5,667 bases of DNA from Ruaniaceae bacterium (GTDB lineage: Bacteria; Actinomycetota; Actinomycetes; Actinomycetales; Actinomycetaceae). The stretch lies in NCBI GenBank assembly GCA_030450655.1, contig JAKDIE010000104.1, positions 1 to 5,667 on the forward strand. The letters are read 5' to 3'. Both the position numbers and the translations under genes were made by a program. This document shows, in pieces, positions 1 through 5,612 of this stretch. The notes below the pieces were generated by a model. It searched no databases, was not told the origin of the DNA, and was given only the letters and a program-made list of their open reading frames with translations. How positions within the stretch are numbered: the stretch's first letter is position 1; the number at the start of each line of letters is the position of its first letter.

Positions 1-75
1 ATCTGGACCCATGGTGAGGCGGTTCTCGCTCCCTTTCGTGGCCGCGCCGTCCGTTTTACTGCGTGAGCACGTGAG

Positions 76-197
76 CGTGGCAGTTTTCGTTCGGTCCGAG
101 GCCCTGGGGTCATCTGTGTGGCACAGAACGTCATTATTCTGACGTTTCGTGCCACGATCAGCCCTTCGGCCACTCGGATCGTACGAAAACTGCCACG
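76..197. repeat. Nested palindromic element with four GTGGCA arms
   Basis: The outer arms, 76-100 and 173-197, are inverted copies matching at 23 of 25 positions. Inside them is a second inverted repeat, 118-133 against 140-155 (14 of 16 matches), around a 6-base AT-rich loop at 134-139. The hexamer GTGGCA occurs at 77-82 and 118-123, and its complement TGCCAC at 150-155 and 191-196, so every arm carries the same word in mirrored order. The element could fold as a long cruciform or, if transcribed, as a two-part hairpin. It encodes nothing recognisable. A small non-autonomous repeat (REP- or MITE-like) is the most likely reading; a bidirectional terminator or a protein-binding site are alternatives. 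Confidence 0.75.
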
Positions 198-413
198 ATC
201 ACGATCGAACGCCCGTTGCTGGCACCCTCCTGACAGAACGGGTTGCATCTCATGACCAAAGACGCCCCTTTAGTCACCATCTGCAGCCACAAGCCCCTGC
301 GAAGCCCCCCGGGACGCCCCAGGGGGCGGTGTTGCTCGCGTAGCGGGCCCGGTTCACAGGCATCCAGGCCGAAGACGCATGTAGCCCCGTGCGCGGTGCG
401 GTCGCCAGTCTTT

Positions 414-516
414 CGTCATCCCGCGCGAAGTCGCGGGATCCAGGACGCCCCGGTGGGGTGAGGATCCTGGGCCTGGGTTCTGCGACTGCGGGCTACGCCC
501 TCCGCGCAGAATGACG
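414..516. repeat. REP-like compound palindrome
   Basis: Two hairpins stand head to head. The left one has a perfect 8-bp stem (418-425 with 432-439) and a 6-base loop. The right one has a 7-bp stem (478-484 with 505-511) enclosing a second small stem (490-493 with 497-500). The two halves are also inverted copies of each other at their ends: CGTCAT at 414-419 mirrors ATGACG at 511-516, and CCAGGA at 440-445 mirrors TCCTGG at 465-470. CCCC/GGGG pairs sit at the centre (448-451, 455-458). The arrangement resembles dispersed intergenic palindromes of high-GC bacteria. It lies past the stop of the minus-strand DivIVA-like gene and could help end or protect its transcript. The family assignment is an inference without database support. 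Confidence 0.72.
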
Positions 517-595
517 AGAGTTGGGGGTGCGCGAGGTGACGAACGGTCCGCACGGTGGCGATCGGTTCGCGCGGTGACCGGGGGTGAGTGCGCCT

Positions 596-1129
596 CTAGT
601 CCTCGGCGGCGGCCTCGGCGGCCTCTCTTGCGGCGGCCTCTTCGCGGCGGCGGCGCAGCTCGCGGCGCGTGAGCGGGCGCTCGCCCTCGTCCGCGGGCGC
701 GGCCGGGGAGTTCCCGGAGAGAACCTCCGCGAGCGGCGGCACGGGTGGCGCGGGCGCCGAGAAGTCGTAATGGTTCGCCGTCCGCGGGGCCGGGGCCTCG
801 GCGGCGTAGTGCGCAGCGAGTAGGTCGAGTGGGCTCGGCTCTACTGCGGCGGCGGCGGCAACAACCTCGTCGAGGAACTCGTCGACGTCGTCCACGTCAT
901 ACCCAACAACCACCCGCGTGGTGTTGAACAGTGCGGCATCGATGGAGCCCTTGATCTCCTGGAGGGAGGCCCCCACGCGGATCAGTTCCTCGAGCTCGTC
1001 GAGGTAGTTATCTACATCGTCCTGGTTGTACCCGGCGCGCATGCGCACGTGCACGAACTTGGCGTTTGCGATCGCGTCCGCAAGATCTCCCTTGCCCGTG
1101 GTGGGCAACCCAAAGCGTGAGCTCGTCAT
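596..1129 (-). CDS. DivIVA-motif protein, small
   Basis: A 177-residue protein with two copies of the short motif that marks the N-terminal region of DivIVA/Wag31 proteins. Each copy has F, then R, then GY, then a D-D-V-D-x-[YF]-L-D-E-[LV] core. The first spans about residues 25-46 (GYNQDDVDNYLDEL at 33-46) and the second about 68-89 (GYDVDDVDEFLDEV at 76-89). A proline/alanine-rich linker follows (about 97-150). The protein ends in a highly charged helix (about 153-177) opening with LTRRELRRRREEA and closing in Ala/Glu repeats. It lacks the long coiled coil of true DivIVA, so a membrane-curvature or polar-scaffold role is uncertain; it may instead act as a partner in cell-wall growth or division. 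The ATG at 1129 is favoured because a -10-like hexamer lies 6 bases upstream, consistent with leaderless expression. A GGGG run lies only one base before the ATG, too close for a normal ribosome-binding site. Confidence 0.88.
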   Translation of the reverse strand: MTSSRFGLPTTGKGDLADAIANAKFVHVRMRAGYNQDDVDNYLDELEELIRVGASLQEIKGSIDAALFNTTRVVVGYDVDDVDEFLDEVVAAAAAVEPSPLDLLAAHYAAEAPAPRTANHYDFSAPAPPVPPLAEVLSGNSPAAPADEGERPLTRRELRRRREEAAAREAAEAAAED

Positions 1130-1135
1130 GCCCCT

Positions 1136-1141
1136 AGGGTA
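1136..1141 (-). promoter_or_regulatory. -10 element, probable leaderless promoter
   Basis: On the minus strand the hexamer TACCCT, preceded by GGT, fits the actinobacterial TAnnnT -10 pattern. Exactly six bases separate it from the ATG of the DivIVA-motif gene, so transcription would start at or next to the A of the start codon. No good -35 match is visible about 17 bases upstream, where the sequence reads GCCCAT. Spacing is the main support. Confidence 0.5.
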
Positions 1142-1253
1142 ACCGGCCCGTGCCGCAGATGGGCTCCGCGCCGGGCCAACCGAGCGTGGCTTCGGGTGCG
1201 ATTGCCGGGCGGGCCGGTGCGCTCGCGCGCGGAAATCGCACAGTAACGACAGC

Positions 1254-1290
1254 GTGGGGGCGCCCCCGGGCCCCCGCGCCCCCCCCCCAC
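1254..1290 (-). terminator. GC-only hairpin after the transporter operon
   Basis: GTGGGGG at 1254-1260 pairs with CCCCCAC at 1284-1290, and inner GGGCGC/GCGCCC segments allow further pairing with a bulge. It begins 17 bases past the stop of the binding-protein gene, a natural place for an operon end. There is no U tract, so it would be a weak or unconventional intrinsic terminator, or simply a barrier to RNA decay. The C run at 1279-1288 is ten bases long. Confidence 0.4.
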
Positions 1291-1306
1291 GACTGCTCGT
1301 TCGAGG

Positions 1307-2224
1307 CTAGAACGTCTCGAAGAAGCCAGCGTTCTGCTCAAGCCATTCGGCCGCAGACTCCCGGTAGTCACGCTCCGGGTTCTCGTTGAGCATGAGGTTC
1401 TCGAGGGTCGAGAGATCCTCATCGGTCATCGTGAACGCGCCCAGGCGCTCGGCGAGCTCCGGGAAGTCCTGCGCGAATCCGAGGCGCGCCACGGAGTGGA
1501 CGTACTCGGCGTCACCGAGCGCGCCCTCCGGGTCCTCGAGGTTGCGGATATCGTACGCGCCGTATGCCCAGTGCGGGGTCCACAAGGTGACCACGATGTT
1601 CTCGCCGTTTCGCTGCGCACCATCGAGGGTTGCGAGCATCGCGGCTGTCGAGGAGATGACGAAGTCCATGCCCTCGAGCCCATACGTCGGAATGACCTGG
1701 TTCTGGGTGATATCGGTCAGTCCCGCTCCGGGGTCAATGCCGATGATCTCGTTGTTGAAGAGGGCCGCGTTATCCGCGAGTTCCTCAAGCGAGGTGATCG
1801 GGGAGTCCGCGTTCACCGCGATGGTGAGCGCGGCGTCGTCGTACCAGTAACCGAGATCCTCGAGCTGGTCGCCGTAGTTCTCCCAGTACTCCGCGTGGGT
1901 AAGGGGTAGCCACGCGTCGAGCATGACGTCCACATCCCCGTCCGAGAGGGCCTGGAAGAGGATGCCGATATCGGCGTCCATCAGGGTCACGTTGTAGCCC
2001 TGCTCCTCGAGGTGCACGGCCCACAGGTTCGAGACGGCGACCGCCTCGTCCCATCCGGCGGGAACGCCGATCGTGAGATCGCCGCCCTCGGACGTGCCGG
2101 CGTCGTTCGTTTCCTCTTCGGCACCCGTGGGCTCAACCGTCGGCTCCTCGCCGCCGTTCGAGCAGGCCGCCAGCGCCAGTGTGGCGCCGAGAGCGAGTGC
2201 AACAGTCCGCTTGAGTGTCTTCAT
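1307..2224 (-). CDS. opuAC: Glycine betaine/proline-type ABC substrate-binding lipoprotein
   Basis: A 305-residue extracellular binding protein for a quaternary-ammonium compatible solute, of the OpuAC/ProX family. Residues 1-20 form a lipoprotein signal peptide (basic KTLKR, then a hydrophobic core) ending in the lipobox LAAC, so Cys21 should be lipidated. An acidic linker rich in Glu, Asp, Gly and Thr follows to about residue 50. The mature domain shows the family landmarks: GVPAGWDEA (53-61), DVMLDAWLPLTHAEYW (99-114), GIDPGAG (162-168) and LWTPHWAY (214-221). Trp58, Trp105, Trp215 and Trp219 are candidates for the aromatic cage that holds the trimethylammonium group in this family; the assignment is not proven. 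GGAAGGA (complement of 2231-2237) lies 6 bases before the ATG and supports this start. It is the last gene of the transporter operon, 62 nt after the permease. The exact solute (betaine, proline, choline, carnitine) cannot be read from sequence. Confidence 0.95.
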   Translation of the reverse strand: MKTLKRTVALALGATLALAACSNGGEEPTVEPTGAEEETNDAGTSEGGDLTIGVPAGWDEAVAVSNLWAVHLEEQGYNVTLMDADIGILFQALSDGDVDVMLDAWLPLTHAEYWENYGDQLEDLGYWYDDAALTIAVNADSPITSLEELADNAALFNNEIIGIDPGAGLTDITQNQVIPTYGLEGMDFVISSTAAMLATLDGAQRNGENIVVTLWTPHWAYGAYDIRNLEDPEGALGDAEYVHSVARLGFAQDFPELAERLGAFTMTDEDLSTLENLMLNENPERDYRESAAEWLEQNAGFFETF

Positions 2225-2260
2225 TGTGTTTCCTTCCGTTCGCGGAACAACTAGTTATCT

Positions 2261-2284
2261 ATGTGAGGGGAGTGATGTGAGGGG
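2261..2284. repeat. 14-bp-period direct repeat in the permease/binding-protein gap
   Basis: ATGTGAGGGG occurs at 2261-2270 and again at 2275-2284, only 2 bases past the permease stop as transcribed. The perfect 8-bp palindrome AACTAGTT follows at 2249-2256, and a small GTTC-GCG-GAAC stem (2238-2248) lies right before the ribosome-binding site. The spacer is only 62 nt, so these could set mRNA processing or the higher expression that binding proteins often need. Chance is not excluded. Confidence 0.45.
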
Positions 2285-2286
2285 CC

Positions 2287-3255
2287 TCAGGCCATGGCTG
2301 CGCCGGCGCTACGGCCATTTCCGAACGCCGCGGTGACGCGATCGAGATAGATCGCGAGGATGACGACGGACAGGCCGGCTTCGAAGCCTTGCCCGACGCG
2401 CACGCGCTGAAGTGCTTGCACGACCTCGTTTCCTAGCCCGCCCGCACCGACCATTCCGGCGATGACAACCATCGAGAGGGCCAACATGATGACCTGGTTG
2501 ACGCCCGCCATGATCGTGGGGCGGGCCAGCGGCAGTTGAATCTGGCGCAGGATGCGGAACGGTGTTGCACCAAACGCGTGACCGGCCTCCACAACCTCCG
2601 TATCGACACCCCTGATCCCGAGCTCCGTCAACCGCACTGCGGGAGGCAGGGAGAAGAGGATCGTTGCGACGATCGCGGGGACCACGCCGACGCGGAAGAG
2701 CACCACGAATGGCACCAGGTACGCGAGGGCTGGCATCGTCTGCAGGAAGTCGAGAATGGGGCGCACGATCCGTGACGTGGGAGCCGACTTGGACGCCCAG
2801 ATGCCGAGCGGGACCCCGATGAGGATAGCGATCACCGAGGCCACGATCACGAGACTCAGCGTGTCCAGGGAGTTGCTCCACTGATTCACGCCGATGATGA
2901 ACAGGAATCCGAGCACGGCGCCGAGGCCAAGCTTCCATCCCTTTGCGGCGTATGCGAGCGCTGCCAGTAACAGGATCGGGGGGGTCATCGGCCCGGCGAA
3001 CAGCACGATTCCCGCGAAGAGGACCGCGCCAATCGCGGCGCCGATCCACCGGCGAATTAGGAAGCCGATCGCGAAGCCTGCGACGATCGCGAACCAGATC
3101 GGGGGATCAGCCAGCGCGCCCGAGATGGCTCCGTCCATCCAGTCGATCAGAGCCTGCACCCAGTCGAAGAACGCCTTCCAGGCGACGGTCATCCAGTTGA
3201 TGATCTCGGCGACCCATGCGCCGAAGGGGATGCGGAAGTTGAGGATCTGGTCCAT
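2287..3255 (-). CDS. opuAB: Glycine betaine/proline-type ABC permease
   Basis: A 322-residue integral membrane subunit that forms the solute path of the importer. The C-terminal half is typical of the family: LSLVIVASVIAILIGVPLGIW (133-153), DFLQTMPALAYLVPFVVLF (169-187), and the cytoplasmic EAA coupling loop EAGHAFGATPFRILRQIQLP (223-242), with its conserved Gly229 and Leu241-Pro242. A last hydrophobic pair spans about 252-305. The N-terminal part opens with a Trp/Phe-rich amphipathic stretch (about 13-40). It then has several hydrophobic segments (about 53-69, 71-88, 92-105, 108-124), apparently one pair more than in the compact ~280-residue OpuAB-type permeases. The ATG shares its A with the TGA stop of the ATPase gene (TGATG), and a GGAAGGGG-type ribosome site sits inside that gene's end, so translation is probably coupled. 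Subunit identity is secure; the substrate is inferred from the operon. Confidence 0.96.
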   Translation of the reverse strand: MDQILNFRIPFGAWVAEIINWMTVAWKAFFDWVQALIDWMDGAISGALADPPIWFAIVAGFAIGFLIRRWIGAAIGAVLFAGIVLFAGPMTPPILLLAALAYAAKGWKLGLGAVLGFLFIIGVNQWSNSLDTLSLVIVASVIAILIGVPLGIWASKSAPTSRIVRPILDFLQTMPALAYLVPFVVLFRVGVVPAIVATILFSLPPAVRLTELGIRGVDTEVVEAGHAFGATPFRILRQIQLPLARPTIMAGVNQVIMLALSMVVIAGMVGAGGLGNEVVQALQRVRVGQGFEAGLSVVILAIYLDRVTAAFGNGRSAGAAMA

Positions 3256-4556
3256 CAGAGTGCCCCTTCCTCTGCGGTGACTGCTTCGCTTGCGGTGGTC
3301 GATTCGACTGACGTGGCCGCTTCGCCTGACGTAGCCGATTCGCCGTCGGAGACATCCACCCCGTCAAGCAGGGGCAGGTCTCCGTCCTGAGTGGCCGCCT
3401 CGGCGAGCGCTGCGAGGATCGAGATGTGCGAGATGACGCCCTCGAGCACGCCCTCGTCGTCAACGATCGCCAGCGGCAGTTCGGCGTCAACGGATGCTGC
3501 GAACGCGCCCGCTAGCGGCGTGTCCGCAGTGATCGCCGAGTTGTCCGGGCGAATGAATGGCTCGAGTGAGCCGTCCTTACCGCTGATGTCCGCGGCGCGC
3601 ACGGAGCCCAGCAACTTGCGCGTGTTGCGCTCAACTACGTAGGCGCCGGCGCGTTGCGCCAGATCCAGTTTGCGCAATGCCACGTGGGGACCGTCCGTGG
3701 ACACGATGAGAGGCTCGGCCTCCTGCATGATCGCGCCCACCGTGATGACACGGGTGCGATCTACATCCGAAATGAACTTCGCAACGTAATCGTTCGCCGG
3801 GTTCGTGAGGATCTCCTCGGCGGTGCCAATCTGATCGATGCTGCCATCGCGCATCACTGCGATGCGATCACCGAGGTACATGGCCTCGTTCAGATCGTGG
3901 GTGATGAAGACGATCGTCTTCTTCAGGCGCGCCTGGATCTCCACGAGTTGGCGCTGCATGTCCTTGCGGATCAGCGGATCCAGCGCGGAGAAAGCCTCAT
4001 CCATCAGCATGATGTCCGCGTCCGAGGTGAGCGCGCGTGCGATACCCACGCGCTGCTTCATCCCGCCCGAGAGTTCGTGCGGGTAGCTATCCTCCCAACC
4101 GGTGAGGCCGGTGAGCTCGAGCATTTCGAGCGCGCGTTCGCGCCGCGTCTCCAGCGGCACCCCCTGAATCTCCAAGGGGTAGGCGACGTTATCGCCCACG
4201 GTGCGGTGCGGCAGCAACGCAAAATGCTGGAAGACCATGGAGATGCGCTGCTGGCGGAGTGCCCGCAACGGCTTCGCCTTCATCTGGGCGATGTCATCGC
4301 CACCCACCCGGATCGCCCCGTCCGTGATGGACAGCAACCCGTTGAGCATGCGGATCAACGTGGACTTCCCTGAGCCGGACAGGCCCATGACCACGAAGAT
4401 CTCGCCCTCGTCCACGGTGAAGGAGGCATCGATGACGGCGGCTGTTGACTGCGGGGTGAACTCGTCTCGGCTCGCGCCTTGCTTCAGCTTCTTGACAACA
4501 TCTTTAGGGTCTCGCCCGAACACCTTGTAAACATTTTTAACTTCTATTGCGTGCAC
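3255..4556 (-). CDS. opuAA: Glycine betaine/proline-type ABC ATPase with tandem CBS domains
   Basis: A 433-residue cytoplasmic ATPase driving compatible-solute import, of the ProV/OpuAA family. Counted from the GTG start it shows Walker A GLSGSGKST (58-66), Q-loop Gln110, signature LSGGMKQR (162-169), Walker B IMLMDE (182-187), D-loop SALD (190-193) and H-loop His220. The KVFGRDP segment and KKLKQG helix near the N-terminus are typical of ProV. Two CBS domains follow (about 270-325 and 331-387); in OpuA these sense ionic strength. Residues 388-433 form an extra tail with 11 acidic and no basic residues, including four 6-residue repeats. I chose GTG at 4556 because the family begins right before IEVKNVYKVFG, AAGGA lies 4 bases upstream, and the first dozen codons turn AT-rich as at true starts. 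The frame stays open to a TTG at 4685 (476 residues), but that extension looks non-homologous. It is the first gene of the operon, about 190 nt after the likely promoter region. Confidence 0.95.
   Translation of the reverse strand: MHAIEVKNVYKVFGRDPKDVVKKLKQGASRDEFTPQSTAAVIDASFTVDEGEIFVVMGLSGSGKSTLIRMLNGLLSITDGAIRVGGDDIAQMKAKPLRALRQQRISMVFQHFALLPHRTVGDNVAYPLEIQGVPLETRRERALEMLELTGLTGWEDSYPHELSGGMKQRVGIARALTSDADIMLMDEAFSALDPLIRKDMQRQLVEIQARLKKTIVFITHDLNEAMYLGDRIAVMRDGSIDQIGTAEEILTNPANDYVAKFISDVDRTRVITVGAIMQEAEPLIVSTDGPHVALRKLDLAQRAGAYVVERNTRKLLGSVRAADISGKDGSLEPFIRPDNSAITADTPLAGAFAASVDAELPLAIVDDEGVLEGVISHISILAALAEAATQDGDLPLLDGVDVSDGESATSGEAATSVESTTASEAVTAEEGAL
3273..3344 (-). repeat. Four 18-bp tandem repeats in the ATPase tail
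   Basis: Residues 405-428 of the ATPase read as four 6-residue units: GESATS, GEAATS, VESTTA, SEAVTA, with consensus x-E-[SA]-x-T-[SA]. At DNA level the two best units match at 16 of 18 bases on the plus strand (TGACGTGGCCGCTTCGCC and TGACGTAGCCGATTCGCC), and the outer ones are more diverged. The 18-bp period keeps the frame, so units could be gained or lost without breaking the protein. Confidence 0.8.
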
Positions 4557-4560
4557 ATAA

Positions 4561-4565
4561 TCCTT
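4561..4565 (-). promoter_or_regulatory. Ribosome-binding site deciding the ATPase start
   Basis: AAGGA on the minus strand, within CCTAAGGA, lies 4 bases before GTG 4556. An ATG overlaps it (4558-4556) but is out of frame and meets TAG after four codons. This supports the GTG over the TTG at 4685 or the in-frame ATGs at 4667 and 4643. The spacing is a little short. Confidence 0.55.
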
Positions 4566-4741
4566 AGGTGTGTGGCGCGAGCGCCGTCGGGGTTCGTTTC
4601 GTATCGTTACTGCCGCTGACACGCGCGGCGTAGCTGACAGCATGCCAAAGCTGTCCAGTCTCCGCATTCCCCAGAACTCCGCCAATTCCCCGACCTTTCC
4701 CCACCAGGGCGCGCAATAGTCCCGGTTGACGAGCGGGCGGG

Positions 4742-4799
4742 ATCGTTACGGAATCGTTATACAATCTTGACAAATTGTGAGTGTGGTCACCGATATCGG
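4742..4799 (-). promoter_or_regulatory. AT-rich control region of the transporter operon
   Basis: An AT-rich island in GC-rich DNA, placed between the two transporter operons. On the minus strand it contains TATAAC (complement of 4756-4761), a fair -10, but no good -35 at the usual distance. TTGTCA (complement of 4767-4772) is too close to serve that -10 and lies 19 bases from the second TAACGA. TAACGAT occurs twice 11 bases apart (complement of 4753-4759 and 4742-4748), and a third copy lies at 4603-4609. Next to them are an imperfect inverted repeat (4761-4778, 6 of 9 paired) and a perfect 10-bp palindrome CCGATATCGG (4790-4799). I read it as promoter plus operator; the exact transcription start is not resolvable. 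The leader to the GTG would be roughly 190 nt. Confidence 0.5.
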
Positions 4800-4836
4800 C
4801 GCGCGCTCCGGCGGCCGGATCCTGCGATTCGCATGC

Positions 4837-4850
4837 GCTCCGGGCGGAGC
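4837..4850 (-). terminator. Short hairpin after the second ABC ATPase
   Basis: GCTCC at 4837-4841 pairs with GGAGC at 4846-4850 around a 4-base GGGC loop, 34 bases past the ATPase stop. A second small perfect stem, TGCGA-T-TCGCA, follows at 4823-4833. No T tract follows on the minus strand, so intrinsic termination is only a possibility. Confidence 0.3.
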
Positions 4851-4884
4851 ATCTGGGAACTACCCACCCCTGCGGGAAGGATAT

Positions 4885-5610
4885 TCAGGCCGACGGCGAT
4901 GATTCCGTTGAGAGGAACGCTGCAACCTCCGCTGTGGCTGGGTTCTCCCACAGCTCCTCCGGCGCCGCGAGCTGAATGAGCCGCCCGTCCATCATCACGC
5001 CGATGCGATCGGCGATCGCGCGCGCCTCCCCCTGATCGTGCGTCACGTAGAGGGCGGTGGTCCCCACGAGGATCTCGCGCATCTCGACCACCAAGTGCTC
5101 CCGCATCGCCCGGTCCAGCGACGAGAGCGGCTCGTCCAACATCAGCATCCGCGGGCCGGGCGCCAAGGAGCGCGCGAGCGCCACGCGCTGCCGCTCGCCC
5201 CCCGAGAGCGTCTCCACACGCCGCGCGCCGTACCCCGCGAGGCCCACGAGATCGAGCATCGCGGCCACCTTCGCGCGCCGCGCTGGCGCCGGCTCGCGGA
5301 ACAGCCCGTACCCCACGTTGCCCGCCACGTCCTGGTGAACGAAGAGCTGGCCATCCTGAAACATGAGGCCGAATCCGCGCTTGTGGACGGGCGCCGTGGC
5401 AACCGATTCGCCATCCCACAGCACGTCTCCACCCGCCAGCGGCTCGAGCCCGGCGACCGCCCGCAACAGCGAGGACTTCCCGCAGCCGGAGGGGCCCACG
5501 AGCGCAACGGTCTCGCCGGCTGCGATCTGGAAGGAGACGTCGTCGACCGCGATCTTCCACTCGCCCTTGCCCGCCGGGTAGCGGACCGTCACGTCCTTGA
5601 CTTGCAGCAT
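4885..5610 (-). CDS. ABC importer ATPase, thiamine/iron/polyamine type
   Basis: A 241-residue ATPase (244 if the upstream ATG at 5619 is used) energising an importer whose other parts lie beyond the window. Counted from the ATG at 5610 it has Walker A GPSGCGKSS (39-47), Q-loop Gln85 followed by DGQLFVHQDVAGNV, signature LSGGERQR (135-142), Walker B MLMLDE (155-160), D-loop SSLD (163-166) and H-loop His191. It stops soon after the nucleotide-binding domain and lacks the TOBE domain of full-length PotA/FbpC/MalK proteins, so its size is closer to ThiQ (about 230 residues). I prefer ATG 5610: GGAG at 5621-5624 is 10 bases upstream of it but only 1 base from ATG 5619. It begins 2 bases after the stop of the preceding frame, an operon-like junction. 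The substrate (thiamine, ferric iron, another small solute) is undetermined. Confidence 0.93.
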   Translation of the reverse strand: MLQVKDVTVRYPAGKGEWKIAVDDVSFQIAAGETVALVGPSGCGKSSLLRAVAGLEPLAGGDVLWDGESVATAPVHKRGFGLMFQDGQLFVHQDVAGNVGYGLFREPAPARRAKVAAMLDLVGLAGYGARRVETLSGGERQRVALARSLAPGPRMLMLDEPLSSLDRAMREHLVVEMREILVGTTALYVTHDQGEARAIADRIGVMMDGRLIQLAAPEELWENPATAEVAAFLSTESSPSA

Positions 5611-5612
5611 GG

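Larger units (their letters stand above)
1..595. other. Non-coding region with two compound palindromes
   Basis: No reading frame here has convincing protein character. Short open frames exist, but they run through palindromic DNA or are rich in proline and arginine, as expected from GC-rich non-coding sequence. The stretch holds two separate nested inverted-repeat elements (76-197 and 414-516, listed separately). Between them is a possible 6-bp stem with a long loop (212-217 pairing with 237-242) and a short GC stem (304-309 with 322-327). Neither is followed by a T tract. Bases 1-75 could hold the very end of a plus-strand gene (frame 1 stops at 64-66) or the start of a minus-strand one (ATG at 12-10); both are too short to call. 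Bases 517-595, just past the stop of the DivIVA-like gene, show no clear terminator. Confidence 0.6.

Noticed and set aside
1..66. Frame-1 tail ending at TGA 64-66, possibly the end of a plus-strand gene
   Set aside because: Only 21 codons are visible and third-position GC is low for this genome. It cannot be told from chance.
11..142. 43-codon plus-strand frame starting at ATG 11
   Set aside because: It runs into and ends within the nested palindrome, has no visible ribosome site at the window edge and no recognisable protein character.
1..595. CRISPR array or tRNA in the left intergenic region
   Set aside because: There are no regularly spaced direct repeats with unique spacers, and no cloverleaf or T-loop consensus. 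The repeats present are inverted, not arrayed.
3654..4373. 239-codon open frame on the plus strand, antisense to the ATPase gene
   Set aside because: Its residues mirror a well-conserved ABC ATPase on the other strand. Long antisense frames are usual in GC-rich genes, and the frame has no domain I recognise.
4557..4685. Extending the opuAA-type ATPase to TTG 4685
   Set aside because: Family proteins start next to the IEVKNVYKVFG segment. The extension is Arg-rich and unlike the family, and GTG 4556 has a nearby ribosome site.
4767..4796. Plus-strand TTGACA at 4767-4772 with CGATAT 18 bases downstream, as a plus-strand promoter
   Set aside because: No plus-strand gene follows, since the downstream DNA is the antisense of the second ATPase gene. 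The short plus-strand frames there lack protein character.
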